Positions 11,201-23,771 of a stretch of DNA of 64,000 bases are shown here, piece by piece. Below the pieces are notes generated by a model. That model worked only from the letters and a program-made list of their open reading frames with translations. It was not told where the DNA came from and did no database searches. Numbering within the stretch: the first letter of the stretch is position 1; each line of letters starts with the position of its first letter. The position numbers were made by a program, and so were the translations under genes. Origin of the DNA: Lineus longissimus (Eukaryota; Nemertea; Pilidiophora; Heteronemertea; Lineidae). The stretch is from NCBI RefSeq assembly GCF_910592395.1, contig NC_088311.1, positions 436,501 through 500,500 of the forward strand, read 5' to 3'.

Positions 11201-12689
11201 TCTTGATGGAAGCGTCGTTAGAACAGGAGAGGAACTCATGTTCGGAGAAGACGGCTAAACCACGTACACAATCAGTGTGGCCTGACGGAAAACATGAAAG
11301 AGTTCAAGTTAATATCAGGAGAAACACATTTAACATGTCAACAGATTTTCATATATTCCGAGATGCCAAACTTTTATGTTAAGAAACCTCCATATTAAGG
11401 ACACCAACTATTAGCGAGCTTACCTGTTAAAGTCCTCTCACATTTTCCAGCTTTCCACAACCTGATGGATTTATCAGCAGACCCAGTCAACATGTATCCA
11501 TGCTGTGGCATCACTGCAACTGCCCAGACTGCTGCAGCATGACCTGGAATCAGAGGGCAATAAAAGGTCAATAGCAAAATAAATAGGTATCTACATGTTC
11601 ATTGTAAGGTTGTACCAGTATCAAGAATTAACATTTTAAATCTCAATTTGGTCACTTGCACAAGCAAAGACATACCTTTGAGTGTCATTAAACACTTGTC
11701 CTGACTCCAGACTTTTGCAGTCAGATCCCAGGAGCCGCTGAGGAGCGTCCCAAAGCCTCCAGTCGCCAGAGTACAAACTGAAAAGTAACAACTTCATCAG
11801 TAACTTTCTACTGCCAAATAATCAGTCTCAAGTCCTTCTTACTCGCTGTAGCTACACTTCCACACAAAATCAGATTGCCAGATGACACAATCAGAGTCTC
11901 CAGAAAGAGGTACCACAGCCAGAACTCACCAGTGTTCTCATGACCAGTGAGCTTGAAGATTGGATCCGAGATATCAGGGATGTAAGCCAGTATCGTGCGG
12001 TCATTACTTGCTGTGTAGATCAACCCATCAGGATAGGTGGGGCTTGGTACTGTTACACAGACAGCCGAGATGAAATTTGTATGGCCAGTCAATGAATGAG
12101 TTGCATCAAAAGCAGTTGAATGCCTGCAAAGATTGAAAAAGAAAGATTAGTTCTTGGACTGATTAAATAAGTCAACGTCATTCAGTGTTCTTGTGCGACA
12201 AGGTCAATGATGAGCATAATCATTGACTGTGGTATGTTACTTTTACAGTGTTAGTGTTACGCATTGTTCAGTCACGTCAGTGTTGAGTTGACAGCCACAG
12301 GACAAAGACCACCTCTGACTGGTGGGAATGTAATATCATCATGTGCTCATCCATGTCAACTTTCACTCATGACTCATCTCATGAGTGAATGATCTGATTG
12401 ATGTAGTCGATTTTGACAAAGACAAACCAGAGGCTTTTTTCAACATCAGTTGGCTTAGTTCGTCCCATCGTCGGAAGGGGCAGCACTTCCCAAACCGGTA
12501 AATTCCGACATTTGTTACAACTTTTTGGTGGATTTTACGCAATTTTACCTACTCGATTGGTTTCCAGACTTTAGCTGTCTTATCTCTAGAACCCGATAAG
12601 AAGCGTCCACCATAAAATGACGGGGCATAAAGCGCCCTAACGTCTTTTTGATGGCCTGCAAGCGAACACCGCAACTTGTAGCTCGCCAT
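8295..12689 (-). CDS. PLAA: Phospholipase A2-activating protein
   Basis: PLAA (Ufd3/Doa1 family) is a ubiquitin-binding cofactor of the p97/VCP ATPase, used in ubiquitin turnover, endolysosomal sorting and damaged-lysosome clearance. Eleven exons in coding order are 12689-12553, 12123-11930, 11777-11676, 11543-11424, 11281-10978, 10828-10668, 10422-10262, 10034-9815, 9624-9406, 9281-9135 and 8860-8295. They sum to 2331 bases, 776 residues (human 795), and every junction is in phase. Residues 1 to about 300 are a WD40 propeller ([50 protein letters not shown]). The PFU ubiquitin-binding domain follows (about 345-455: [34 protein letters not shown]). The linker has two DPYTG/DPFTG...SRYIP repeats, and residues about 510-776 form the PUL domain ([28 protein letters not shown]). 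The start is the ATG of [13 protein letters not shown]. It is divergent from HMGXB4. Confidence 0.95.
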
Positions 12690-12968
12690 TACGGACGATT
12701 TGCTGGGAGTTTCGACTTTTGCGTCCGTTCATTGGTTAAAAATTATGCAAAATTCACTCAACAATAGTAGACAAAATATAAAATGCCAAATATATAAATT
12801 TATTTCCTAGTCAAAATAAAATAGAAATTTCGGCGATATGGTTTTATTATTCGATGTGGGCGAAACGTTTTTTGAGAAAATAATTACGGGCTGAAGGAAA
12901 ATGGCAGCTTCCTTTTTGAAAATATTCCCTCGTATTTTTTCTTGAAATAATCCCACTGAAACCACATA
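12690..12968. promoter_or_regulatory. Shared PLAA/HMGXB4 bidirectional promoter
   Basis: Only 279 bases separate the divergent PLAA and HMGXB4 start codons, so 5' UTRs and promoters of both must lie here, or initiation must occur inside the neighbour. An ATTGG word (inverted CCAAT) sits at 12731-12735. The middle part is AT-rich, and I see no TATA box placed convincingly for either gene. Confidence 0.65.
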
Positions 12969-15900
12969 ATGTCTCATGCTCACCGAAATTCTAAACGCAA
13001 GTATGTTGCACAAGAAGATGAAGTACCTTATCAGGCTAATGCAATTGCAGGAAAGAGGGAAAGGCTCTCTTCTGATGGTAAATATCTCGCCTTTTTGTGT
13101 GTTTCTGTTTGGATGTGATTAATTCGACAGATGGCGCTGATGTTTGTTTGTAAATATTCACCCTGTCCCAGGTACAGCTAGCTGACGGCTGACAACTGAC
13201 TTGCCACGCCTTCTTGTAACCCTGGCTAAGGCTTTATTGATACAACACTCAACAGCCTCTGAGAGATCTCATGGCCTGGCGCGCGTTGGCGTTGTTTCTG
13301 GAAGAAGAAGGGTCCAATTCTCTTAAATCTTGTTAATTTCAGATGGAACAATATCAAGGACTGGGCGAGTTCGCAAAAAATCATCAAAAATCTTGGAGAT
13401 GGAGGAGGGGCGTGATGACCTGGAAGAGGCTCTTACTGGACGAAAGGTTACGAGAATTTCCGAATTTCATATTGCGATACGACCAGTGGTCAGCTTTACC
13501 TCGCTAAGCATGACATGATGTGGTACTAGTAGCAGTGGTGATTAAAATGAAAGATCAGTTTTCATCTTTCTATATATAAGTTACTCATGAATATTTGATT
13601 CCTGAGTTACAGAACTGTTTTGCACAAATCTTATCTTGATGTTTGTTTTTCTGTTTTCTGTAGAAAAGGAAGTCCGATCCTGATAAGCAAGTGAAGCCGG
13701 TCAATTTCTTGCTACAATCGGGTAAGAAGAGGAAAAGTGTGGAGGCAACTTCAGCAGGAGATGACGCCGTACTGAACTCACCAGAACAAGATGCTGAGGA
13801 ATCTGAAGTGGCTTCTCCCCGGTCGTCAAAAAGATCTAGGGCAAGGAAGGGTGAGAACGTCACTTCACCAGTGGCAACTCCTTCACTGTCAAATATTATA
13901 AAAACAGAACCAGATGGATCTCTAAAGATGACTCTTCAGCTTGGGCGATCACCTCCTGAAGCCGCTGGCACAAGAAGTTCAAAGAAGTCACGAGTGAAAG
14001 TAGAGCCATTGTCACCATTAGCTCTGGAAGTCCCCGAACATCCTGATGTGACCAGTGTATTGGAAGGAAATAGTGGTTTGAAAATGAAATTGATTCTTTC
14101 CCCGGCAAAAGATAAACCTGCTGCCACACTTTCTTCTCCGGAGGCAGAGACAGCTGAGGACAAAAAGAAAAAGAAGAAATTGTCCAAAGCAGAAGGCAAG
14201 AAGAAAAAAGGAAAAGAGAAAGATGGGACTGGCATTGAGAAAATCAAAATCAAGGACATTTTAGCTGCTCAGCAGTTGGCAAGAGATGCTAAAGCCCTGG
14301 AGGAACAACAAGAGCGAGAGTTGGTACAGAAGAGTGCTCTTGCCATGCATCTGAGTCTACTTCCCAGAGGTGCTCCTCCTGCCCTCGAGTCATCACCACT
14401 GCCAGTTCCAGAGATTACCAGTTCTCCCACTCAGGTGGAATCCAAGTCAAAGAGGAAGAAGTCAAAGAAGAAAGGCAAGGAGCAGACGATTCCAGAGATT
14501 GCAGAGGAAATCCTTTCAGGTCAGTAAAGTGCAATTGTTATCCTTTTCACGTTGCTACAAGTTTTAAAAACGGTTAACGCTTTCAAACTGATAACTCTTC
14601 TAGACACATTGTTTGGAGTTGGTTTGACTGACCAACATTTGACTCTAAAGTCTATAGTTTGTAGTATAGTGGCAAGTCTCTTCTGCTACTGACCTTGTAT
14701 TTCTCATTGCTTTACAGGCATTGGTGCTGGTGATGATGAAAGCAATAGTGTGGATGGAAATCTTGAGATTGATCTGACTCCAAAGGGCAAAGCAGATATA
14801 TTGAAAAGGAAGAAGAAAGAACCAAAGAAATATTCACCTGCTAAAAGTCCCAAGAAAAAAGGTTTGTTAATTTTGATGCAATTTATTACTTGTATCTTGA
14901 CAAGTCCACTTGTGAGGCGAGTTGTAATGAGAGTAAAGACAGGTGTTAAAGCTTTCAGCAATTGTTATTCAGTTATGCTTCATTCCTTTGTTTTTTCAGT
15001 TGCAAAAGAAAAGGTACCATTGGAGGTGCCAGTGCTGGCCATTGATGACAATAACGTGACCATCTACGGTAACACAGACTACATGGCCATGAAGCTGATG
15101 ACATCACAGGAGAAGAAAGACAGCAAGAAACAAACAAAGGCCAAAAAGAAAGCTCCCGGTGAAAAGGTGATGATTGAAACACTCAAGTTGACATTGTCTT
15201 ACTAACAAGTTATGTATGTTTATCATGGCTGATCCCAGAAATGGTGCCAGGAAGTGATATCGTTGAGTTTATCTAACAAATAAAAACGCCACCTTGTATG
15301 ATGGATCATTCCAGTGGAAGCTTTTGACCGTTTTTATAAACTCCTTGACTGTAGTCTTGATCAGGTTACCTCGAATCCTGTGACAATCTGGAGTTGATTT
15401 GTCTGTTACTGATATAACAGAATGATTCAGAAGTGGACAGTTCTATGTTCTTGATTCCTTATTGCAGCGCAAGAAGCGCCGCGGACCAACTGCCTACATG
15501 TTGTGGTGCAACTCGTATCGGAGTAAAGTGGTGGCGGAAAACCCTGAAAGAGGTATGACATCATTGATGGAACTTATACGCTTGGGTGATTGGTTGAGTT
15601 AAGTTCTGTTTACCACCTCACTGTGGTCGATGGACATTTTGGTGTGACGTAGTCATGACACAGTGTTGTTTGATGCGTGATGCAAGTCATGGCGTTCAGT
15701 CATTGATGTGAATGACTCTAGAGAAAGCCGTTGTCCAAGCAAGTTCTAGCTTGAGGTGTCTGTACAGTGCAACTTGTTAGAGTAATACTGATAATTGTTT
15801 TTCAGACTTTGCTCAGATCAGCAAACGTTTAGGTGAAATATGGCAAGGTTTACTTGAGAAAGAAAAGTTGGTAAGAAAACAATTCACCAAACATTATCAG

Positions 15901-17014
15901 GATACTGACAGTTACTATCATGAAGAATAAGTGACTTGCACGAGTTGAGCATAAGTGAGTTCCTTGTAGCCGAGTGGTTCTGCCTTGAACAGTGTAAGAT
16001 CCCAGAGGGAGGTGCTTGTGCATGGGTCACGGACTGTGTCGTTTCCTTCTCCTTGCTACAGATCAGACATGTCTCATGTGTTAGCTTCAGTCATGCTTGA
16101 AGCATTGAAGGTCCAAACACAGAAGAAGTCGTTTGAAATGTTATGCTTTTAGGATTAAACTAATCCATAAGTGAGTGATATATTTCTTCTCTAATTAAAG
16201 TCTTGGAAACGGAAAGCGAAGAAGATTGCTGCGAAAGGTTCCACCCTAATCACCACAGGCAAGTTGGGCAAGAAGGCAGGAAAGATGGCATTTGCAGCTT
16301 CCTCTAAGATCACATCCACAGGGCCTGCTGTCAAGACAGGCAACAAATCGGGAGAAGCTGCTGAGAAAGTCTATGAGGTGAGTGTCCAGTGATCCTAACA
16401 GACAAAAGGTTGGGCTACAGGTCGTCCATGACAAAACGTCCTCATCTGAACCCAGGGTAGATGGTGTCCTTTGCAAAATGTAGCATTGCTAACTCTCACT
16501 GTAACTTATGACTGTGACTGGCCCATTTTCACATTGGAAACAGCTCTTTCAGTCTCTTCCATTCCTCTTTCAGGTGCGCAATACCAAGGCGGTTGATGTG
16601 GCAGCCCATCTGAAACTGCTTGGAGAAAGTCTGAGTATCATTGGCAATAGGCTTACTGAATCAAGGGTAAGTCCTACATGTACTATAACTTTCGAGGGAG
16701 GGAATGTTTGATAAGAAGTAGTCAGTCATACGATTTTCAATTCCTAGTTCTCTATTGTTTAGCTGTACATGACTGAAGTGAATGTAGATTATAAAATACC
16801 AATATGTATATGTGCTATTGATAGACGGCAACATTTCTGTTTTCAGGGTCAGATAGCTGTTCAAGGAAGTTTGTCGGTCATGTTGGATTCCTTGCTGTGT
16901 GCTCTTGGACCACTCTCGTGTCTCACGTCATACGTGCCTGAAACGCAGGCGATCGAACCGATCACGATGGCACAGACCCTCGACAATATTGCATACATCA
17001 TGCCAGGCTTGTAG
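12969..17014 (+). CDS. HMGXB4: HMG-box-containing protein 4
   Basis: HMGXB4 (HMG2L1) is a nuclear HMG-box protein linked to Wnt-signalling repression and chromatin. Ten exons are 12969-13077, 13343-13446, 13664-14519, 14718-14861, 15000-15166, 15468-15552, 15806-15870, 16201-16377, 16574-16666 and 16847-17014, giving 655 residues with all phases matching. The N-terminal two thirds is charged and low in complexity, with several Lys tracts. It carries the family motif [10 protein letters not shown] (about residue 210), also present in the vertebrate protein. The HMG box spans exons 6-8 (about 461-525: [16 protein letters not shown], then [20 protein letters not shown]). Exons 9-10 encode the conserved C-terminal domain ([37 protein letters not shown], ending [11 protein letters not shown]). 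The start codon was chosen because it is the first ATG of an open exon and lies just beyond the PLAA promoter. Confidence 0.94.
15963..16045 (+). repeat. Possible tRNA-like SINE head in HMGXB4 intron
   Basis: GTAGCCGAGTGGTTCTG resembles a Leu/Ser tRNA 5' region with an A box. The expected B box is degenerate (near GGGTCACGGACTG), so this is at best an old element. It lies between the HMG-box exons 7 and 8. Confidence 0.3.
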
Positions 17015-17604
17015 TGACAGTGGAAGTATGCAACACCAGAAAATGCTTTCTGTTGATAGCGATAATCTCTTATTCGGGCATTGCAATCTTTCCTGGTTAT
17101 ATTTTACATGAAATGGGGGCACATGAGGCTCCATGAGATATGAGTGATGAGTCTCCTTCCCAGGTTTTATGCTGTTATTCAGCAGGAACGTTTTTATGAT
17201 TGTCCATATAGGCAGCACGAGTTATTGAATCTTGATAGCTCATCACCAGACAGACAAGGATGCCCAGAGGGCCAGTTGGAGCTCAAGCAATCTGTATTGC
17301 CCTTTACTCCTGCCGTGCTGCACAGATTCAGCCGTGTGCTGGTATAGCTTGATCGAGCTGTCTCCATCAAACTCCTTGATAAAGCTACGCCATCTCCTGG
17401 CAGGGTTCTTCTTGGAGGGATTGTAGCCCGATTTGGTGACGGCTCACAAAACGCGCATCCTTGTCTGACTGATCGCAGTTGATTAGAAGAGTTGATGTTT
17501 GGAATTCTTTTCCAACAAGAATTTTGACCTTGTTCATGAACCAATCATGTTGGATTATTGTACATATCTGTTAATATTAATGTTGTCCAATGTGAAATAC
17601 AGTG

Positions 17605-17610
17605 AATAAA
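17605..17610 (+). promoter_or_regulatory. Poly(A) signal of HMGXB4
   Basis: AATAAA lies about 590 bases after the HMGXB4 stop and is followed by GT-rich sequence ending TGTGTTGATGTGTTCTG. This fits a standard cleavage site with a downstream element. The 3' UTR shows nothing else recognisable. Confidence 0.7.
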
Positions 17611-18436
17611 ATGTTATCATTTTGAAATTGTGTTGATGTGTTCTGTTATGCAGCGTGTCGGTTCATTCAGTACATCATTTTGATATTGAATAAGGATGCA
17701 GACTATAAAGATCCTTCCAATGCCACCAAGGCAGCAGACAAACGTGGCCACCTGGGTCATCATTAAGACATCGAAGACATAGGACGTGGCCTTTAGAGTT
17801 CACATGCCACACAGCCAGCAGTGGCAATAGATCACAGGTCGCCACAGCCAGCTGTGTGTCCCGAGTATAGGAAATGGTCCACACGTATTGTCTGATTGTG
17901 CATTTGGAGGCCAATGTAGGGAAGGATGCATTGTCTGCTGTCACAATCTCTAGTCAATGAAGGATTCATGGACAATGAGCTGATGCGACAGAGCTAGGTT
18001 GTGACATGTCAGGACCTCCTTTACATCTTGTCTACAGCAATGAAGAGTATTAGTAGGAGTAGGGCAACAGTATTTGTAAGTCCACCTGGTCTGATCATTA
18101 TGCCTAGTCCTAAGTTTACTAGGGTTTTCTGAGACAACCTGTGTATGACACAGCATACTGCACCTGTTCTTGAAGACAGATGCGACCAGGCTATAGAGAT
18201 GTATATAGAACTGGAGACAACATAATTCTTCCCTTTGTAACACAACTCTCAGCATACTATTTCAGCAGACACATCCTGTACAGAGCAAGGCACACATCAA
18301 ACGTGTCAGGTAGGACTATGTTGTGACAATGTCTTCATGGCTATGCCTTTATAGGCCTAGCCATGATGTCCATGTATAGCCTGCTGTCACAATGTATAGA
18401 CAGTGAAGGATTGCTGCACAGCCAGACATCACAATC
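17611..18436. other. Intergenic, diverged edge of the 46-bp array
   Basis: I see no gene. CTGCTGTCACAATCTCTAG followed by CAATGAAGGATTC at about 17936, and CTGCTGTCACAATG plus CAGTGAAGGATTGC at about 18380, resemble each other and the array that follows. They are probably highly diverged early units. Confidence 0.45.
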
Positions 18437-21400
18437 TGCGGGCAGTGGAGAATGTTATGTTACACAGCCTGCCGTCTCAAGCTGTGGACAGTGGAGAATG
18501 CTATGTTGCACAGCCTGCCGTCTCAAACTGTGGACAGTGGAGAATGCTATGTTGCACAGCCTGCCGTCTCAAGCTGTGGACAGTGGAGAATGCTATGTTG
18601 CACAGCCTGCCGTCTCAAACTGTGGACAGTGGAGAATGCTATGTTGCACAGCCTGCCGTCTCAAGCTGTGGACAGTGGAGAATGCTATGTTGCACAGCCT
18701 GCCGTCTCAAGCTGTGGACAGTGGAGAATGCTATGTTGCACAGCCTGCCGTCTCAAGCTGTGGACAGTGGAGAATGCTATGTTGCACAGCCTGCCGTCTC
18801 AAGCTGTGGACAGTGGAGAATGCTATGTTGCACAGCCTGCCGTCTCAAGCTGTGGACAGTGGAGAATGCTATGTTGCACAGCCTGCCGTCTCAAGCTGTG
18901 GACAGTGGAGAATGCTATGTTGCACAGCCTGCCGTCTCAAGCTGTGGACAGTGGAGAATGCTATGTTGCACAGCCTGCCGTCTCAAGCTGTGGACAGTGG
19001 AGAATGCTATGTTACACAGCCTGCCGTCTCAAGCTGTGGACAGTGGAGAATGCTATGTTGCACAGCCTGCCGTCTCAAACTGTGGGCAGTGGAGAATGCT
19101 ATGTTGCACAGCCTGCCGTCTCAAGCTGTGGACAGTGGAGAATGTTATGTTGCACAGCCTGCCGTCTCAAACTGTGGGCAGTGGAGAATGCTATGTTACA
19201 CAGCCTGCCGTCTCAAGCTGTGGACAGTGGAGAATGCTATGTTGCACAGCCTGCCGTCTCAAGCTGGCTATGTTGCACAGCCTGCCGTCTCAAGCTGTGG
19301 ACAGTGGAGAATGTTATGTTGCACAGCCTGCCGTCTCAAGCTGGCTATGTTGCACAGCCTGCCGTCTCAAGCTGTGGACAGTGGAGAATGCTATGTTGCA
19401 CAGCCTGCCGTCTCAAGCTGTGGACAGTGGAGAATGCTATGTTGCACAGCCTGCCGTCTCAAACTGTGGACAGTGGAGAATGCTATGTTGCACAGCCTGC
19501 CGTCTCAAGCTGTGGACAGTGGAGAATGCTATGTTGCACAGCCTGCCGTCTCAAGCTGTGGACAGTGGAGAATGCTATGTTGCACAGCCTGCCGTCTCAA
19601 ACTGTGGACAGTGGAGAATGCTATGTTGCACAGCCTGCCGTCTCAAGCTGGCTATGTTGCACAGCCTGCCGTCTCAAGCTGTGGACAGTGGAGAATGTTA
19701 TGTTGCACAGCCTGCCGTCTCAAACTGTGGACAGTGGAGAATGTTATGTTGCACAGCCTGCCGTCTCAAGCTGTGGACAGTGGAGAATGCTATGTTGCAC
19801 AGCCTGCCGTCTCAAACTGTGGACAGTGGAGAATGCTATGTTGCACAGCCTGCCGTCTCAAGCTGGCTATGTTGCACAGCCTGCCGTCTCAAGCTGTGGA
19901 CAGTGGAGAATGTTATGTTGCACAGCCTGCCGTCTCAAGCTGTGGACAGTGGAGAATGCTATGTTGCACAGCCTGCCGTCTCAAACTGTGGGCAGTGGAG
20001 AATGCTATGTTGCACAGCCTGCCGTCTCAAGCTGGCTATGTTGCACAGCCTGCCGTCTCAAGCTGTGGACAGTGGAGAATGTTATGTTGCACAGCCTGCC
20101 GTCTCAAGCTGTGGACAGTGGAGAATGCTATGTTGCACAGCCTGCCGTCTCAAACTGTGGGCAGTGGAGAATGTTATGTTGCACAGCCTGCCGTCTCAAA
20201 CTGTGGACAGTGGAGAATGTTATGTTGCACAGCCTGCCGTCTCAAGCTGTGGACAGTGGAGAATGTTATGTTGCACAGCCTGCCGTCTCAAGCTGTGGAC
20301 AGTGGAGAATGCTATGTTGCACAGCCTGCCGTCTCAAGCTGTGGACAGTGGAGAATGCTATGTTGCACAGCCTGCCGTCTCAAGCTGTGGACAGTGGAGA
20401 ATGCTATGTTACACAGCCTGCCGTCTCAATCTGTGGACAGTGGAGAATGTTATGTTGCACAGCCTGCCGTCTCAAACTGTGGACAGTGGAGAATGCTATG
20501 TTGCACAGCCTGCCGTCTCAAGCTGTGGACAGTGGAGAATGCTATGTTGCACAGCCAGCCGTCTCAAGCTGTGGACAGTGGAGAATGCTATGTTACACAG
20601 CCTGCCGTCTCAAGCTGTGGACAGTGGAGAATGCTATGTTGCACAGCCTGCCGTCTCAAGCTGTGGACAGTGGAGAATGCTATGTTACACAGCCTGCCGT
20701 CTCAAGCTGTGGACAGTGGAGAATGCTATGTTGCACAGCCTGCCGTCACAATCTGTGGACAGTGGAGAATGCTATGTTGCACAGCCTGCCGTCTCAAGCT
20801 GTGGGCAGTGGAGAATGCTATGTTGCACAGCCTGCCGTCTCAAACTGTGGGCAGTGGAGAATGTTATGTTGCACAGCCTGCCGTCTCAAACTGTGGACAG
20901 TGGAGAATGTTATGTTGCACAGCCTGCCGTCTCAAGCTGTGGACAGTGGAGAATGTTATGTTGCACAGCCTGCCGTCTCAAACTGTGGGCAGTGGAGAAT
21001 GCTATGTTGCACAGCCTGCCGTCTCAAGCTGTGGACAGTGGAGAATGCTATGTTGCACAGCCTGCCGTCTCAAGCTGTGGGCAGTGGAGAATGCTATGTT
21101 GCACAGCCTGCCGTCTCAATCTGTGGACAGTGGAGAATGCTATGTTGCACAGCCTGCCGTCTCAAGCTGGCTATGTTGCACAGCCTGCCGTCTCAAGCTG
21201 TGGGCAGTGGAGAATGCTATGTTGCACAGCCTGCCGTCTCAAGCTGTGGGCAGTGGAGAATGCTATGTTGCACAGCCTGCCGTCTCAAGCTGTGGGCAGT
21301 GGAGAATGCTATGTTGCACAGCCTGCCGTCACAATCTGTGGACAGTGGAGAATGCTATGTTGCACAGCCAGCCGTCTCAAGCTGTGGACAGTGGAGAATG

Positions 21401-21583
21401 CTATGTTGCACAGCCTGCCGTCACAATCTGTGGACAGTGGAGAATGCTATGTTGCACAGCCTGCCGTCTCAAGCTGTGGACAGTGGAGAATGCTATGTTG
21501 CACAGCCTGCCGTCTCAAGCTGTGGACAGTGGAGAATGCTATGTTGCACAGCCAGCCGTCTCAAGCTGTGGACAGTGGAGGAC
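18437..21583 (+). repeat. 46-bp minisatellite array, about 70 units
   Basis: The unit reads GTGGACAGTGGAGAATGCTA followed by TGTTGCACAGCCTGCCGTCT and CAAGCT, 46 bases in all, repeated head to tail over 3.1 kb with a few point variants (GCTATG/GTTATG, TTGCAC/TTACAC, GGACAG/GGGCAG, AAGCTG/AAACTG). At least six units are 31 bp long through loss of the same 15 bases (TGGACAGTGGAGAAT). No forward frame has a stop across the array. Because 46 leaves remainder 1 on division by 3, each frame reads the same 46-residue peptide in rotation, rich in Cys and Gln (for example QWRMLCCTACRLKLW). I do not call a gene: there is no leader, splice signal or conserved flank, and the openness follows from one stop-free unit. 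Confidence 0.95.
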
Positions 21584-23771
21584 ACTCTAGTGCAGAGCCA
21601 GACGTGTTCACAGCTCATGGAGGACTTTTTTCCGAACTCAGCCTGTCCATCAAGATGTACAAATACCATAGCAAATGAACATTTTGTCAAATGACACTCA
21701 CAAATCACAGATAAAACAAGAAAGGAGATCGTTTTAGACGATTTATTTACAGATGCCAGGTGACGCACAAACTGTAGTGTAGTGTACCGCACGTAACTAA
21801 GTGTATCCTTTTGAAGGGACAATAGTATGTCCAAAAAACGTCACCAGTAAACTCAATATTATGTTAAATAAACAGTAAGTACATGTGTTGGTTGTGCCAG
21901 GATGCTGAAGACTTCTGGCAAAGGGAGGCAATTTCAACCTCATTACAACAATTACAAATGAATCCACTTCATTGAATACATGCAGAAATGAATGAAGAGA
22001 ATCTGGATGGATACGGAGCTTCATGGAAGGACTGAGACTAATCACACAACCTATGGCACTACACGTTATAATATCAACATCTCAACCCTCTTGACTAAAC
22101 GTAAACAAAGAATCACAGAGTTACTAAGAAACCTGAAATTCTCTAAGATGATGAGATGCCATGGCTGTTTCCCTTCAGGAAGACATGATATGTTTTATTT
22201 AATGACTATGTGCAATAGCAAATACTTTGTCATGCAAGTGCAAAAACTTAAATAACTAGTCAAAATCGGATTATTTGCAGCCATTACAAGCTTGACTTCA
22301 CACAATTAGGCTGTCATACTCCATCACACACAGGTCAAATGACCAAGTGGCCAGAGAGAATACAAAGAACTTGACGTAAAACAAAATCAAATTTTGTCAA
22401 AAACTAATGTGAACCTCAAACCCTAAAGCATAATAAGCACACAATACAATAACCAGTATGGAATGTTAGAAGTTATGAGCCAGCTTCACAACGACTGTGG
22501 AGACACAGGTACCATGCACACTTTGTCTGTTACATATTTGGCTCTTCACAGATAACAAATTCAGGTACAAAATATCAAGGATACACCACTCCTTTCATTG
22601 GTGAATGGACCAGAATGTCCCACTGCCAATGTGAAGCTGGCATCATGGATGGCTTTGATTTATCTTTGCCGAGTACCTTGGCTGAAATCCTGAGACCACT
22701 TGTCCAACTCACCCTCTGAATGGACCCAAACACTACTAAGGAGAAAAGTCCAATCCAACATTAGAGGTGCTTGGTTTTACTACTTTGACTGTCGAAGATG
22801 TTGATGAGAACAGACATTGGAGAGATCATCAAATATAATGAAGAATAATTCTATGAAAACATAAATCAAGAAACTACACTGTACTTGTGACATACCATCA
22901 ACCGACATACATGTTGTGCGTCAGTGCAGTATACTGTTTTTGGTCATTCTTTATAAACTTGTGTTATATTAATACTGGTCCACACTCCATTGGACCCAGA
23001 GTCAAGTAAGATATTGGGGAGTTGATCAACAATACACCATAAACAATATCAGTGTTACCTGCTCAAAGCTATTCTGAGCGATGGAACTCTACGTGACCCA
23101 AGAAAGTACAAAAGTAAAACAGTTTATGATACAGTAATTAGGTTGCATGAGCATACTGACAGGTCAGACAAATAAAATGTGTCCTAATACAATTGAGAGA
23201 GGAAGAATCAATGAATCCATTATAAAGTTTCAAACATGTCACTTTCAATCACCAGAAGATACATAAGTCCTCACGATATGAGATTGAAACTGGGGTCAGA
23301 AATAGACATGCGACTTCTTTAAAACAATTCATAGAAATGTTGAATTTTATAATTCACTTGAGCAAATTCCATGTATGATAATGAGAAGCCACAGCTGCTG
23401 TCAGCCATAGTTTGAGCACATTCAAGTCTAATATACACAGTTCTGTAGCTCTCTGATCCGAGTGAGACCAGAGCAATCAGCCAGCACATGCAGGTGAACA
23501 GAATGAATACCACAGGCAGCCAACCTCAGGTGGAACTTTCAATATGACAGAAACACATGTAACACGAGATTGACTGCTTTAAAGAGAGTCCTGTAATGAG
23601 TAAACAAGCACTATTTCATTCACTTGATAACAGTAACTTTATTCCCTCAATGCACCATGGTGCTGTAGGATATTCGTCAACTGATCCATCCAAATGTCTA
23701 TTCTACAATGTCCATTAGCAAGTGAACACTCCCCCATTGTTCATGTGACCAGAGACTCATTGTCCATCATA
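21584..23771. other. Intergenic and SSX2IP 3' UTR
   Basis: No coding exon could be supported. TTTATT at 23638-23643 gives AATAAA on the SSX2IP strand about 130 bases after its stop and is the likely poly(A) signal. The rest is unremarkable AT-rich sequence. Confidence 0.5.

Noticed and set aside
18363-21694. Three overlapping forward open frames of over 1,000 codons read as protein genes
   Set aside because: They are the same 46-bp tandem repeat in three phases, with no recognisable domain, leader or splice context. Kept as a repeat, with translation raised only as a test.
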